From: Isoptericola sp. BMS4
GTDB lineage: Bacteria > Actinomycetota > Actinomycetes > Actinomycetales > Cellulomonadaceae
Direction: 5' to 3'
NCBI RefSeq assembly: GCF_011634835.1
Contig: NZ_SIRP01000001.1
Location: 1,641,643-1,705,642, forward strand
Length of the DNA: 64,000 nt
A model generated the notes under the pieces. The model made no database searches. It saw nothing but the letters and a program-made list of their open reading frames with translations, and had not been told where the DNA came from. This document shows, in pieces, positions 27,256 to 34,099 of the stretch (its first letter is position 1; each line of letters starts with the position of its first letter). Both the position numbers and the translations under genes were made by a program.

Positions 27256-27280
27256 CGTTATTGACGCTCCGCGTTATAGT
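27246..27280 (+). promoter_or_regulatory. higBA promoter and operator candidate
   Basis: TAACGTCTAGCGTTA (27246-27260) is an inverted repeat with 5-base arms that overlaps the ychF stop. AGCGT-TATTG-ACGCT (27254-27268) is a second, overlapping one. TATAGT (27275-27280) is a strong -10 ending eight bases before the higB GTG, and GCGTTAT is directly repeated at about 27255 and 27271. HigA-type autoregulation at these sites is inferred. Confidence 0.5.
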
Positions 27281-27288
27281 CTGGTCGC

Positions 27289-27570
27289 GTGATCAGATCG
27301 TTCGGAGACAAGGACACCGAACGGCTGTGGCGTCGTGAGCGGGTGCGCTCGCTGGATCCTCGGATCCAACGGGTCGCGCTGCGCAAGCTTCGTCAGGTGG
27401 GATCCGCGGAGTCGCTCGACGACCTCCGCGTCCCACCTGGGAACCGGCTCGAGGCGCTCAAGGGCGACCGGGCCGGCCAGCACAGCATCAGGATCAACGA
27501 CCAGTGGCGGATCTGCTTCGTGTGGACCGACGCAGGACCGGAGGAGGTGCAGATCGTTGACTACCACTGA
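27289..27570 (+). CDS. higB: HigB-like toxin (RelE/ParE superfamily)
   Basis: 93 residues. The sequence IRSFGDKDTERLWRRER, the middle DLRVPPGNRLEALKGDR and the end HSIRINDQWRICFVW match HigB-type mRNA interferases (plasmid maintenance killer family), which cut mRNA on the ribosome. GTG 27289 is leaderless-like after TATAGT. The antitoxin gene starts within its last codons (27557). Toxin-before-antitoxin order is typical for higBA. Base composition is less GC-rich than neighbours. Confidence 0.93.
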   Translation: MIRSFGDKDTERLWRRERVRSLDPRIQRVALRKLRQVGSAESLDDLRVPPGNRLEALKGDRAGQHSIRINDQWRICFVWTDAGPEEVQIVDYH

Positions 27571-27859
27571 CAAGATCGCGCCGATTCATCCCGGGGAGGT
27601 CCTCATGGAGGACTTCATCGAGGGTTTCGGCATCACGCAGAACAAGCTCGCCGTGTCGATCGGCGTCCCGCCGCGGCGGATCAACGAGATCGTGCACGGC
27701 AAGCGAGGTATCACCGCCGACACCGCGCTTCGGCTGGCGAAGTACTTCGGCACCTCGGCGGAGTTCTGGATCAACCTGCAGAGCCACTACGAGCTCGACC
27801 GTGCGGAGGACCTGGCCGGCCGGCAGATCGCCGCGATCACGCCGCTGAGGGTTGCGTGA
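27557..27859 (+). CDS. higA: HigA-like antitoxin (XRE family)
   Basis: 100 residues. Begins IAPIHPGEVLMEDFIEGFGIT, then an XRE helix-turn-helix (NKLAVSIGVPPRRINEIVHG) and the family signature ALRLAKYFGTSAEFWINLQ. It neutralises HigB and should bind the upstream promoter. TTG 27557 is chosen because GGAGG at 27543-27547 is nine bases upstream; this overlaps higB by 14 bases. Its TGA overlaps the GTG of the next gene (GTGA). Confidence 0.94.
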   Translation: MTTTDKIAPIHPGEVLMEDFIEGFGITQNKLAVSIGVPPRRINEIVHGKRGITADTALRLAKYFGTSAEFWINLQSHYELDRAEDLAGRQIAAITPLRVA

Positions 27860-28680
27860 CATCCACCATGGTCCTGCGCCCGGACGGCGTCTCGGTCGCT
27901 GTCAGCGATCTGGGCGGCGACGGGCCCCTGGTCGTGCTGCTTCACGGGTTGGCCGGGAGCTCGCGGGAGCTGCTGCCCACCGCGCGGGCACTCCAGGGGA
28001 ACCGGGTGCTCCTCGTGGATCAGCGGGGGCATGGTGAGAGTACTCGGTGTTCAGGTGATCTGAGTCGAGCGGCCTTCGTCGGCGACGTCATCGCCGTGCT
28101 GGAGGAATTTGCCCCGGGGCTAAGCGCGACCCTCATCGGTCAGTCGATGGGAGCACATACGGCGTTCCTCACGGCTTCAGCACGTCCGGATCTCGTCGAT
28201 GGTCTCGTCATGCTGGAAGGACACGTGGCGGGGAGCGACGATCCAGAGGACGCTGCGGGCCTCGGCAGGTACTTCGCATCCTGGCCGGTGCCTTTCGAGG
28301 ACGAGGCTGCCGCTCGCGACTTCCTCGGCGATGACGCGATCGTCGATGCCTGGCTGGCGGATCTCCAGATGGCGGATGGAGGGCTTGTTCCGCGCTTCGA
28401 CGCAGATGTCATGCGGCGCACGATCGAAGCTGTGCATGAACCGCGTTGGGTCGAGTGGGAGCGTCTGCGGGTTCCGACGCTCGCGGTATTCGCGAAGAAC
28501 GGGAGGTTCAGTGATGCCGACAAGGACGACTTGATCCGGCGCAGACCTCAGACGGACCGGATTGATCTCCACGGCGGTGGTCATGATGCCCACCTCGATG
28601 CTTTCGAGGAGTGGATCGACGTGCTCAGTCGCTGGCTGTCCCGTGAGCCGACCAGCGTTGCGCATGCTGATGGCGGCTGA
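27856..28680 (+). CDS. Alpha/beta hydrolase in the higBA operon
   Basis: 274-residue alpha/beta-hydrolase. The oxyanion region LLHGLAGSS, the nucleophile elbow GQSMGA (Ser at about 97) and the C-terminal GGGHDAH (His at about 243) are present; strand-6 VPTLAVFAKNGRFSDADK carries the acid region. The substrate is unknown. GTG 27856 overlaps the higA stop by four bases, so it is translated with the toxin-antitoxin pair; ATG 27868 is an alternative. Visibly lower GC than flanking genes (many third-position A/T), consistent with horizontal transfer of the 27256-28749 block. Confidence 0.87.
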   Translation: MTSTMVLRPDGVSVAVSDLGGDGPLVVLLHGLAGSSRELLPTARALQGNRVLLVDQRGHGESTRCSGDLSRAAFVGDVIAVLEEFAPGLSATLIGQSMGAHTAFLTASARPDLVDGLVMLEGHVAGSDDPEDAAGLGRYFASWPVPFEDEAAARDFLGDDAIVDAWLADLQMADGGLVPRFDADVMRRTIEAVHEPRWVEWERLRVPTLAVFAKNGRFSDADKDDLIRRRPQTDRIDLHGGGHDAHLDAFEEWIDVLSRWLSREPTSVAHADGG

Positions 28681-28749
28681 TGGCTTTCCGTATCGGAATT
28701 CACGCGAGTGGCGGCATGCCCGATGATCATGGAATGCGGTCCCAACCGT

Positions 28750-28782
28750 GGCGACGTCGTGGAGTTCCGCTTCAACGTCTGA
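28750..28782 (+). repeat. Right copy of ychF 3'-end duplication (displaced original end)
   Basis: Encodes GDVVEFRFNV and TGA with host-like codons (GTC, CGC, TTC) but has no upstream ychF sequence. Best explained as the original gene end pushed downstream by the higBA-hydrolase insertion. Confidence 0.8.
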
Positions 28783-28795
28783 CCGGCAGGATCCG

Positions 28796-28820
28796 GCGGG
28801 CGGTGACGCAGAACGCCCGC
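28796..28820. terminator. Putative original ychF terminator
   Basis: Hairpin with 7-bp arms GCGGGCG (28796-28802) and CGCCCGC (28814-28820), 14 bases after the displaced ychF stop. It is now about 1.5 kb from the working ychF gene. Confidence 0.45.
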
Positions 28821-28867
28821 ATGAATGTGCTCGCGGGACGGTGCTTCCTGGCCGCGACGGTCGCGTC

Positions 28868-29278
28868 CTATCCGCGGGCCTGGCCCGCGAACCGGCTTCG
28901 GGCCGCCTCGCCGGTCGGGGTGAAGAAGTTGACCAGGGTGCCGTCGGGGTCCCGGACGAGGAGCGACCGGTTGCCCCACGGCATGTCGGTGGGCTCGCTG
29001 ACGACGGTGTCCACGACGTCGCGCAGCCCCTCGCGCGTCGCGTCCATGTCCGCGACCAGGAAGTCGAGGGCGACGCTGCGGTTCGCGCGGGCCTCGGCGG
29101 CGCCTTCGCCGAGCAGCGGGACGGTCTCGGTGCTGGCGATGGCGAGGGTTCCGGCCGGCGTGCGCAGCTCGGCGAACAGGGGATGGAGGCGCGCGGCGCC
29201 GATTCCCGTGGCCTTCTCGTAGAACGCGACGAGCGCGTCGACGTCGTCGGTGAAGATCCGGGTGGCTGCCAGCTGCAT
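28868..29278 (-). CDS. VOC family protein (glyoxalase-like)
   Basis: 136 residues with the beta-alpha-beta-beta-beta VOC fold: TRIFTDDVDALVAFYEKATGI at the N-terminus and SLLVRDPDGTLVNFFTP at the C-terminus. Members include glyoxalases, dioxygenases and antibiotic-binding proteins; which applies is unknown. AGGAGG lies seven bases before ATG 29278. Divergent from the WYL regulator at 29394 with an inverted-repeat operator between. Confidence 0.9.
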   Translation of the reverse strand: MQLAATRIFTDDVDALVAFYEKATGIGAARLHPLFAELRTPAGTLAIASTETVPLLGEGAAEARANRSVALDFLVADMDATREGLRDVVDTVVSEPTDMPWGNRSLLVRDPDGTLVNFFTPTGEAARSRFAGQARG

Positions 29279-29351
29279 CGGGTACCTCCTGGTGGTGCGG
29301 TCGGGTGACGGCGTGGCCCGTGCGACGGCCACGGTCTCGACCGTAGGCGTC

Positions 29352-29376
29352 ATACCGGGCGAGAACTGTCCGGTAT
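29352..29376. promoter_or_regulatory. Palindromic operator between VOC and WYL genes
   Basis: ATACCGG (29352-29358) and CCGGTAT (29370-29376) are exact inverted repeats with an 11-base spacer, placed in the 115-base divergent promoter. The neighbouring WYL regulator is the likely binder. Confidence 0.65.
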
Positions 29377-29393
29377 CGGTGGAGGATGGGCCT

Positions 29394-30365
29394 GTGGCAG
29401 ACCCGACCGCGCGCACGCTGCAGCTCCTGGAGCTCCTGCAGTCCGCGCACCAGCGCACCGTGGCCGAGCTCGCCGAGCGCCTCGGCGTCGACGAGCGCAC
29501 GGTGCGCCGGGACGTCGCCCGGCTGGTCGCGCTCGGGGTCCGGGTCGTGACCGTCCGGGGTCGGTACGGCGGCTACCGGCTCGAGCCCGGGCGGCGCGCT
29601 CTTCCTCTCGTCTTCAGCGCCGAGGAGGCCCTCGCAGTCCTCCTCGGCCTCTCCCGCGCGCAGGTGGCGTCGGACGCGCCGGACGTGGCCGCGCAGACCG
29701 CCCTGGCCAAGGTCGTGCGAGCCGTGCGCCCCGAGGACGCGGGACGGTTCGACGCAGCCCTCGACGTGGTGGCACACAGGGCAGGACAGGAGCGCGCCGA
29801 GCCCGACCCCGGGGTGATGCTGACGCTGGCGGACGCGGTCGACCGGCGACGCAGCCTCGACCTGCGCTACCGGGACCGCGCGGGGGTCCCGTCGCGGCGG
29901 ACGGTCCACCCCTACGGGCTGGGGGCGCACGACGGCCGCTGGTATCTCGTCGCGCTCGACGCGGCGAGGGGCGAGGAACGCGCGTTCCGCATCGACCGGG
30001 TCAGGACCGCCCGCGCATTGCCGGGCACCTTCGACGCCCCACGACCCCTCGACGTCGAGGCCTGGCTCGTCGAGCACTTCGTCGGCGCGGACTACCGCTG
30101 GCGGGTGGTGCTCCGGGTCCGGGCGGCAGAGGACCACGTCCGCGCGCATCTCCCGGACACGGTCGCCCGGCTCGAGCGGCTCGAGGGTGTCACGGACCCG
30201 CCCTGGTACCGGGCCGAGATCCACGCGGACAGCCTCGACTGGCTCCCCGCCGTCATCGCCGCCCTCGGCTGCGAGGTGGTCATCGACCGTCCCGACGAGC
30301 TCCGCGACCAGGTCGCGGCCACCGCCGCGCGGATGCTCGACGCGGCGTCCCGCGTCCCCGGATGA
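29394..30365 (+). CDS. WYL domain-containing HTH regulator
   Basis: 323 residues. N-terminal HTH (RTVAELAERLGVDERTVRRDVARL), then a WYL domain (RRTVHPYGLGAHDGRWYLVALD, EERAFRIDRV) and a WCX C-terminal region (WYRAEIHADSLDWLPAVIAALG). WYL proteins sense ligands or nucleic acid and repress or activate nearby genes. GTG 29394 begins VADPTARTLQLLELL. It probably controls itself and the divergent VOC gene. Confidence 0.92.
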   Translation: MADPTARTLQLLELLQSAHQRTVAELAERLGVDERTVRRDVARLVALGVRVVTVRGRYGGYRLEPGRRALPLVFSAEEALAVLLGLSRAQVASDAPDVAAQTALAKVVRAVRPEDAGRFDAALDVVAHRAGQERAEPDPGVMLTLADAVDRRRSLDLRYRDRAGVPSRRTVHPYGLGAHDGRWYLVALDAARGEERAFRIDRVRTARALPGTFDAPRPLDVEAWLVEHFVGADYRWRVVLRVRAAEDHVRAHLPDTVARLERLEGVTDPPWYRAEIHADSLDWLPAVIAALGCEVVIDRPDELRDQVAATAARMLDAASRVPG

Positions 30366-30380
30366 GCCAGGCTCGTGCGG

Positions 30381-30725
30381 TCAGACGTGGGTGCCCACGT
30401 TGACCACCCGCCCGGACGAGTCGCGGTAGAAGAACCGCCGCACGCCCCAGTCCTCGGTGGACAGCGGGTGCACGATCTCGACGCCGGCGGTCACGGCCGC
30501 GTGGTGGGCGGCCTCGACGTCGTCGACGAAGACTGACAGGTCCGGGTTGACCGGTGCGCTCGCGTCCACCGTCATGAGTCCGATCTGGCGCCCGCCCTCG
30601 TCCGCGAGGAACGCGACCCAGCCGAGGTCCATCACGACCCGCATCCCGAGCACGGCCGTGTGCTCCCGCACTGCGGCGGCCACGTCGTCGACGGTCAGGA
30701 CGGGGGCGATCCTCTCGATCCGCAT
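30381..30725 (-). CDS. VOC family protein
   Basis: 114-residue single-domain VOC protein: RIERIAPVLTVDDVAAAVREH at the start and FFYRDSSGRVVNVGTHV at the end. It lacks a clear second metal-binding half. Convergent with the WYL gene, 15 bases between stops. Function unknown; possibly part of the same VOC/WYL locus. Confidence 0.88.
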   Translation of the reverse strand: MRIERIAPVLTVDDVAAAVREHTAVLGMRVVMDLGWVAFLADEGGRQIGLMTVDASAPVNPDLSVFVDDVEAAHHAAVTAGVEIVHPLSTEDWGVRRFFYRDSSGRVVNVGTHV

Positions 30726-30810
30726 GGGACGAGGGGATCACGCCACGAGGCCGCCGTCCACTGTGCCCCGGCCTGGCCGAGCTCCGTCGCCGCCTGGGCG
30801 GCGCCGGCAG

Positions 30811-31020
30811 GTGGCGGGCCCGTTCCGGCGGTGGTGGCACGAGCACCGGTTCGAGGCGGTCGAGGGAGGCACCCGCATGACGGACGTCGTGGAGCTCGTC
30901 TCGCCTGCCGGGGCTCTGGGCCGGATCGTCGACCGTCTGGTGCTGACGCGCTACATGGCGCGGCTGCTGGGGGCGCGCAACGAGTGGCTCGCCTCGGAAC
31001 TGACGCACCGCGCCGATTGA
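30811..31020 (+). pseudogene. SRPBCC (polyketide-cyclase-like) remnant
   Basis: Frame reading VAGPFRRWWHEHRFEAVEGG, then TRMTDVVELVSPAGALG and RYMARLLGARNEWLASEL to a TGA at 31018-31020. This is the C-terminal half of an SRPBCC ligand-binding protein (H-R-F, G-T-R-M-T-D, terminal long helix). The N-terminal half, which should precede it, is absent: upstream sequence up to the VOC gene start (30725) does not continue the fold. Probably a decayed gene. The rest of 30726-31094 shows no gene. Confidence 0.55.
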
Positions 31021-31107
31021 CCGTCATGTCCCACCTACACGGGACGCGACCGACACCGCAAGAACATGTCCGGGTGAAGTTCAGGTCGGGGACGTACCGT
31101 CGAGGTG

Positions 31108-31938
31108 ATGCTGCCCCAGCCTTCCGCGCCGTCGGCGCGTGCCGACGTCCGGTCGGCGGCGGTCCCTCAGGTGGTCCCCGGGCTCCCCGGCCGGTCCCTG
31201 TGCTCGCGCCTGACGTCGGCACCCGTGCTCGTGCTCGCGCTCGTCGGCGTGACGCTCCTCGCGGCGGGGCCGGTCCAGGCCGTGGACGACGCGGCGCACC
31301 GCCCGTGGGCGCGGCTGCTGACCCCGGGTGCCGTCCCGTTCATCCAGAACGTCCTCGACCCGATCGCCGGCCAGGCCGTCTGCCTGCCGGTGCTCGTGGC
31401 GGTGGCCGTGCCGCTCGCCTGGCGCCACCGCACCTGGCAGCCGATCTGGTGCGTGGCCGCCGCCGAGGCCGCCTTCTACGGCGGGGTGGGCCTGCTCAAG
31501 GTGGTGCTCGCCCGACCGGCGCCCGTCAGGGGCGACCCGGACCTCTTCGACGGCGGGCTGCAGACGCTCGGCTGGAGCGGCATCAGCTTCCCCTCGGGTC
31601 ACGCGGCCGAGGCCGTGCTGGTCTACGGCACCGCCGTCCACCTGGTGGCCCGCTGGACGTCGGCGTCGGACCGCGCGTTGCGGGTGCTGCGCTGGGGCGT
31701 CGGGGCCGTCACGGTCAACGCGGTCGCGGTCTCGTACTACCTGGGCTGGCACTGGATCACCGACCTCGTGGGCGGGGTTCTCGTCGGGGGTCTGCTGCTG
31801 CGGCTGCTGGTCGCGGCCGACCGTACCGACTGGGCCGCCGCGCACCGGCTGCGCCGGCGCGCGACGTCCGTCACCATGGCGGCATGGCGGCGACGCGCGA
31901 CGGTACGGGGAGGACCACGGGCCCGGCAGCGAGGCTGA
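31108..31938 (+). CDS. PAP2 family phosphatase (membrane)
   Basis: 276-residue membrane protein with the PAP2 three-part signature: KVVLARPAP (motif 1), SFPSGHAAE (motif 2, catalytic His) and YYLGWHWITDL (motif 3, second His and Asp). It probably removes phosphate from a lipid such as phosphatidic acid or undecaprenyl diphosphate. About six hydrophobic segments. ATG 31108 follows TACCGT by seven bases; GTG 31105 is one codon upstream. Arg-rich C-tail. Confidence 0.92.
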   Translation: MLPQPSAPSARADVRSAAVPQVVPGLPGRSLCSRLTSAPVLVLALVGVTLLAAGPVQAVDDAAHRPWARLLTPGAVPFIQNVLDPIAGQAVCLPVLVAVAVPLAWRHRTWQPIWCVAAAEAAFYGGVGLLKVVLARPAPVRGDPDLFDGGLQTLGWSGISFPSGHAAEAVLVYGTAVHLVARWTSASDRALRVLRWGVGAVTVNAVAVSYYLGWHWITDLVGGVLVGGLLLRLLVAADRTDWAAAHRLRRRATSVTMAAWRRRATVRGGPRARQRG

Positions 31939-31978
31939 GGCGCGGCACGGCGTCGCCCCCGGGCGGTACGGTCACCGG

Positions 31979-32323
31979 ATGACGTCGAGACGGCACACGC
32001 AGGCGTTCGTCGGCGGGCTGCTGGTGGGCAACTGCGCGCCCCACCTGGCCTCAGCGGTCGCCGGGCGGATCCACCTGACACCTCTGGCGGGCCGGGAGTC
32101 GGGCCCGCTCGTCAACCTGGTGTGGGGCGCGGTGAACCTCGCCGGCGGCCTCGCCCTCGTCCGGGCCGCGGCCGGCCCCGGCCGGCGGTGGGACGGCACG
32201 CTCGTGGCGTTCGAGGCGGGCGTGGCGACGTTCGCCGCGTGGATGTTCGCGTCGGAGGGGCTGACCCGGATCAACTCGGCCGTCCCGGAGGGCACACCGC
32301 CGGGCGGGGGAGCGGGCGCATGA
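31979..32323 (+). CDS. Small conserved membrane protein
   Basis: 114 residues, unrecognised function. Starts TSRRHTQAFVGGLLVGNCAPHLASAVAG and has three or four weak hydrophobic segments (LVNLVWGAVNLAGGLALVRAA, TLVAFEAGVATFAAWMF). The start resembles actinobacterial small membrane proteins of unknown role. ATG 31979 lies six bases after TACGGT. Its last 50 bases overlap the 3' end of the convergent hydrolase gene. Confidence 0.7.
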   Translation: MTSRRHTQAFVGGLLVGNCAPHLASAVAGRIHLTPLAGRESGPLVNLVWGAVNLAGGLALVRAAAGPGRRWDGTLVAFEAGVATFAAWMFASEGLTRINSAVPEGTPPGGGAGA

Positions 32324-33200
32324 CGACGCCCGCTCTGCCGAGCACGGGCCGGGAGTCCAGCCACGGCACGAGCAGCGGCAGCACGGCCTCGGCCCGCATC
32401 GCCGACAGGTGATCCCTGCCGGGCATGGTCTCGACGCGCCATCCGTGCGTCTCGAGCTCGCCGCGGTGGGAGCGCACCGCGCCGGCGATCACGACCTCGA
32501 CGTCGCCCCAGCCGGGGCCGTAGGTGATGTCGTCGTCCTCGCCGACGAACGCGAGCCGCGGCACGTCCAGGCCGAGGGAGGCGCGGTCGTCGAACCCCCG
32601 CAGCGACTCGTAGAGCGTGACGTACTGCCGGGTCTGCTCGGGGCTCGCCGTCATCTCCACGGAGTCCCAGTCGCCCGGCTCCGGGGCCGCGCCGGTGGCC
32701 GGCGGCGGGGCGTCGCGGTGCGCGACGGCGAGGTCGTGCGCCGCCCGGGTGACGGTGAGCATGGCCTCGTACGGGCCGCCGAGCGGCGGGTACCCGCCCA
32801 TCGCGAGCCCGGTGAGCCGGTCGGTGCGCAGCGCGAGCTGCAGGCCGGCGAGGGCCAGCCAGGAGTAGCCGTAGTACGCGAACCGCTCGGTCCCGGCCGC
32901 GTCGGCGACGGCGACCAGGTCGGCCGCGACGGCGTCGGCGGTCAGGGTCGTGGGCTTGGGGTGCTCCGCGAGGTGTCCCTCGTAGTCGGCGGCGAGCACC
33001 CGGTAGCCGGCCTCGACGAGCCCGGAGGCCAGGGCATGCCCGAGGTTCGGGTCGGCGCCCCAGGCTCGTGCGGCCTCGGCCTGCGGGCCGTCGACCAGGC
33101 GGGTGCTGACGGGTAGCAGGACGGTGGGCGCGTCGGCGTGCGGACCGTCGAGCACGGTCACGTCGAGGGCGGCACCGTCGTGGAGTCGGGCGGCGGGCAT
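32271..33200 (-). CDS. Alpha/beta fold hydrolase
   Basis: 309 residues. N-terminus LDGPHADAPTVLLPVSTR, a GYSWLALAG nucleophile-elbow region (GxSxxA rather than GxSxG) and a late GRDHLSA catalytic-His region. The fold is clear but the elbow is atypical. ATG 33200 is preceded by GGAGGT. Divergent from a TetR gene with a perfect operator between them, which suggests ligand-induced expression. Convergent overlap with 31979-32323. Confidence 0.82.
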   Translation of the reverse strand: MPAARLHDGAALDVTVLDGPHADAPTVLLPVSTRLVDGPQAEAARAWGADPNLGHALASGLVEAGYRVLAADYEGHLAEHPKPTTLTADAVAADLVAVADAAGTERFAYYGYSWLALAGLQLALRTDRLTGLAMGGYPPLGGPYEAMLTVTRAAHDLAVAHRDAPPPATGAAPEPGDWDSVEMTASPEQTRQYVTLYESLRGFDDRASLGLDVPRLAFVGEDDDITYGPGWGDVEVVIAGAVRSHRGELETHGWRVETMPGRDHLSAMRAEAVLPLLVPWLDSRPVLGRAGVVMRPLPRPAVCPPGRPS

Positions 33201-33231
33201 CGGTACCTCCGGAGGTAGGGCCGGATCAACT

Positions 33232-33246
33232 CTATACACTGTATAG
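33232..33246. promoter_or_regulatory. Perfect palindromic TetR operator
   Basis: CTATACA-C-TGTATAG is a perfect 15-bp palindrome in the 85-base gap between the divergent hydrolase and tetR genes. AT-rich and promoter-proximal to both, so binding would shut off both genes. Confidence 0.75.
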
Positions 33247-33285
33247 CAATACGATGTGACGGGCGGTGATGGAAGGATGCCGGGA

Positions 33286-34059
33286 ATGGACGAGGCGACG
33301 GGGTCGGCGGACGAGCGGGCCGTCGAGGCGCACGTGCGGCGCCTCTGGCGGCACCGCGGGGTCGCCGTCCCCCAGCCGCGCCGCGGCCCACGCCGCCGCC
33401 TCGATGTCGACGCCGTGCTCGACGCAGCCGTCGGGGTCGCGGACGCCGACGGGCTCGCCGCCGTGTCCACCCGCGCCGTCGCCGCCCGGCTCGGGCTCAG
33501 CGCCATGGCGCTGTACTCCTACGTGGGCACCAAGGACCAGCTGCTCGACCTCGTGGTGGACCACGCCTCCGCGCTCCCGGCCTGGGAGGACCCCGGTACG
33601 TCGGCCGCCGCGGACCTGACGGCATGGGCCGAGCGGCTCCTCGCCCTGCACGGCCGCCACCCCTGGCTGGCCGAACGCCCCTGGGCGGAGGCGCCGGGCG
33701 GCCCGCACCAGCAGGACTGGCTCGAACGCCTGCTCGAGATCCTGGAGCGGTGGGAGGTGCCGGGAGGATCGCGGGCCGCCGTCGTCACGACGCTGTACGC
33801 GGTCGTCGAGGCGGCGGCGCGGACCGCGGCCGCCCACGCCCGCACCTCGGGTGCGGACGCCGCCGCGTGGCTCGCCCGGGCCACCACCACGCGGCGCCTG
33901 GTGACCGACTACGCCGACCGCTACCCCCGCACCCTCGCGCTGCCGCAGCACGCCGACGACTGGCGCGCTGCCCCCGCCGCCGCGGTGCGGCACACCGTCG
34001 AGGTGCTCTGCCGCGGGCTGGGCCTGCCCGGCTGCGCCGCGCCGTCCGGCGCCGGTTAA
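33286..34059 (+). CDS. TetR/AcrR family regulator
   Basis: About 257 residues. HTH region STRAVAARLGLSAMALYSYVGTKDQLLDLVVDHA lies about residue 60, after a basic Arg-rich N-terminal arm (PRRGPRRRLD); the C-terminal part matches TetR_C-type ligand domains. ATG 33286 is preferred (GGAAGG nine bases upstream); ATG 33277 and GTG 33256 are alternatives. Regulates itself and probably the divergent hydrolase through the 33232-33246 palindrome. Confidence 0.9.
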   Translation: MDEATGSADERAVEAHVRRLWRHRGVAVPQPRRGPRRRLDVDAVLDAAVGVADADGLAAVSTRAVAARLGLSAMALYSYVGTKDQLLDLVVDHASALPAWEDPGTSAAADLTAWAERLLALHGRHPWLAERPWAEAPGGPHQQDWLERLLEILERWEVPGGSRAAVVTTLYAVVEAAARTAAAHARTSGADAAAWLARATTTRRLVTDYADRYPRTLALPQHADDWRAAPAAAVRHTVEVLCRGLGLPGCAAPSGAG

Positions 34060-34099
34060 TCGCTTGCCGCGACCTCGGCGCCGTGGAACGGTCGCGACC

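Noticed and set aside
27223-28782. The higBA-hydrolase block as an insertion sequence or composite transposon
   Set aside because: There is no transposase and no terminal inverted repeat; the flanks are copies of a host gene end, which fits integration or recombination better.
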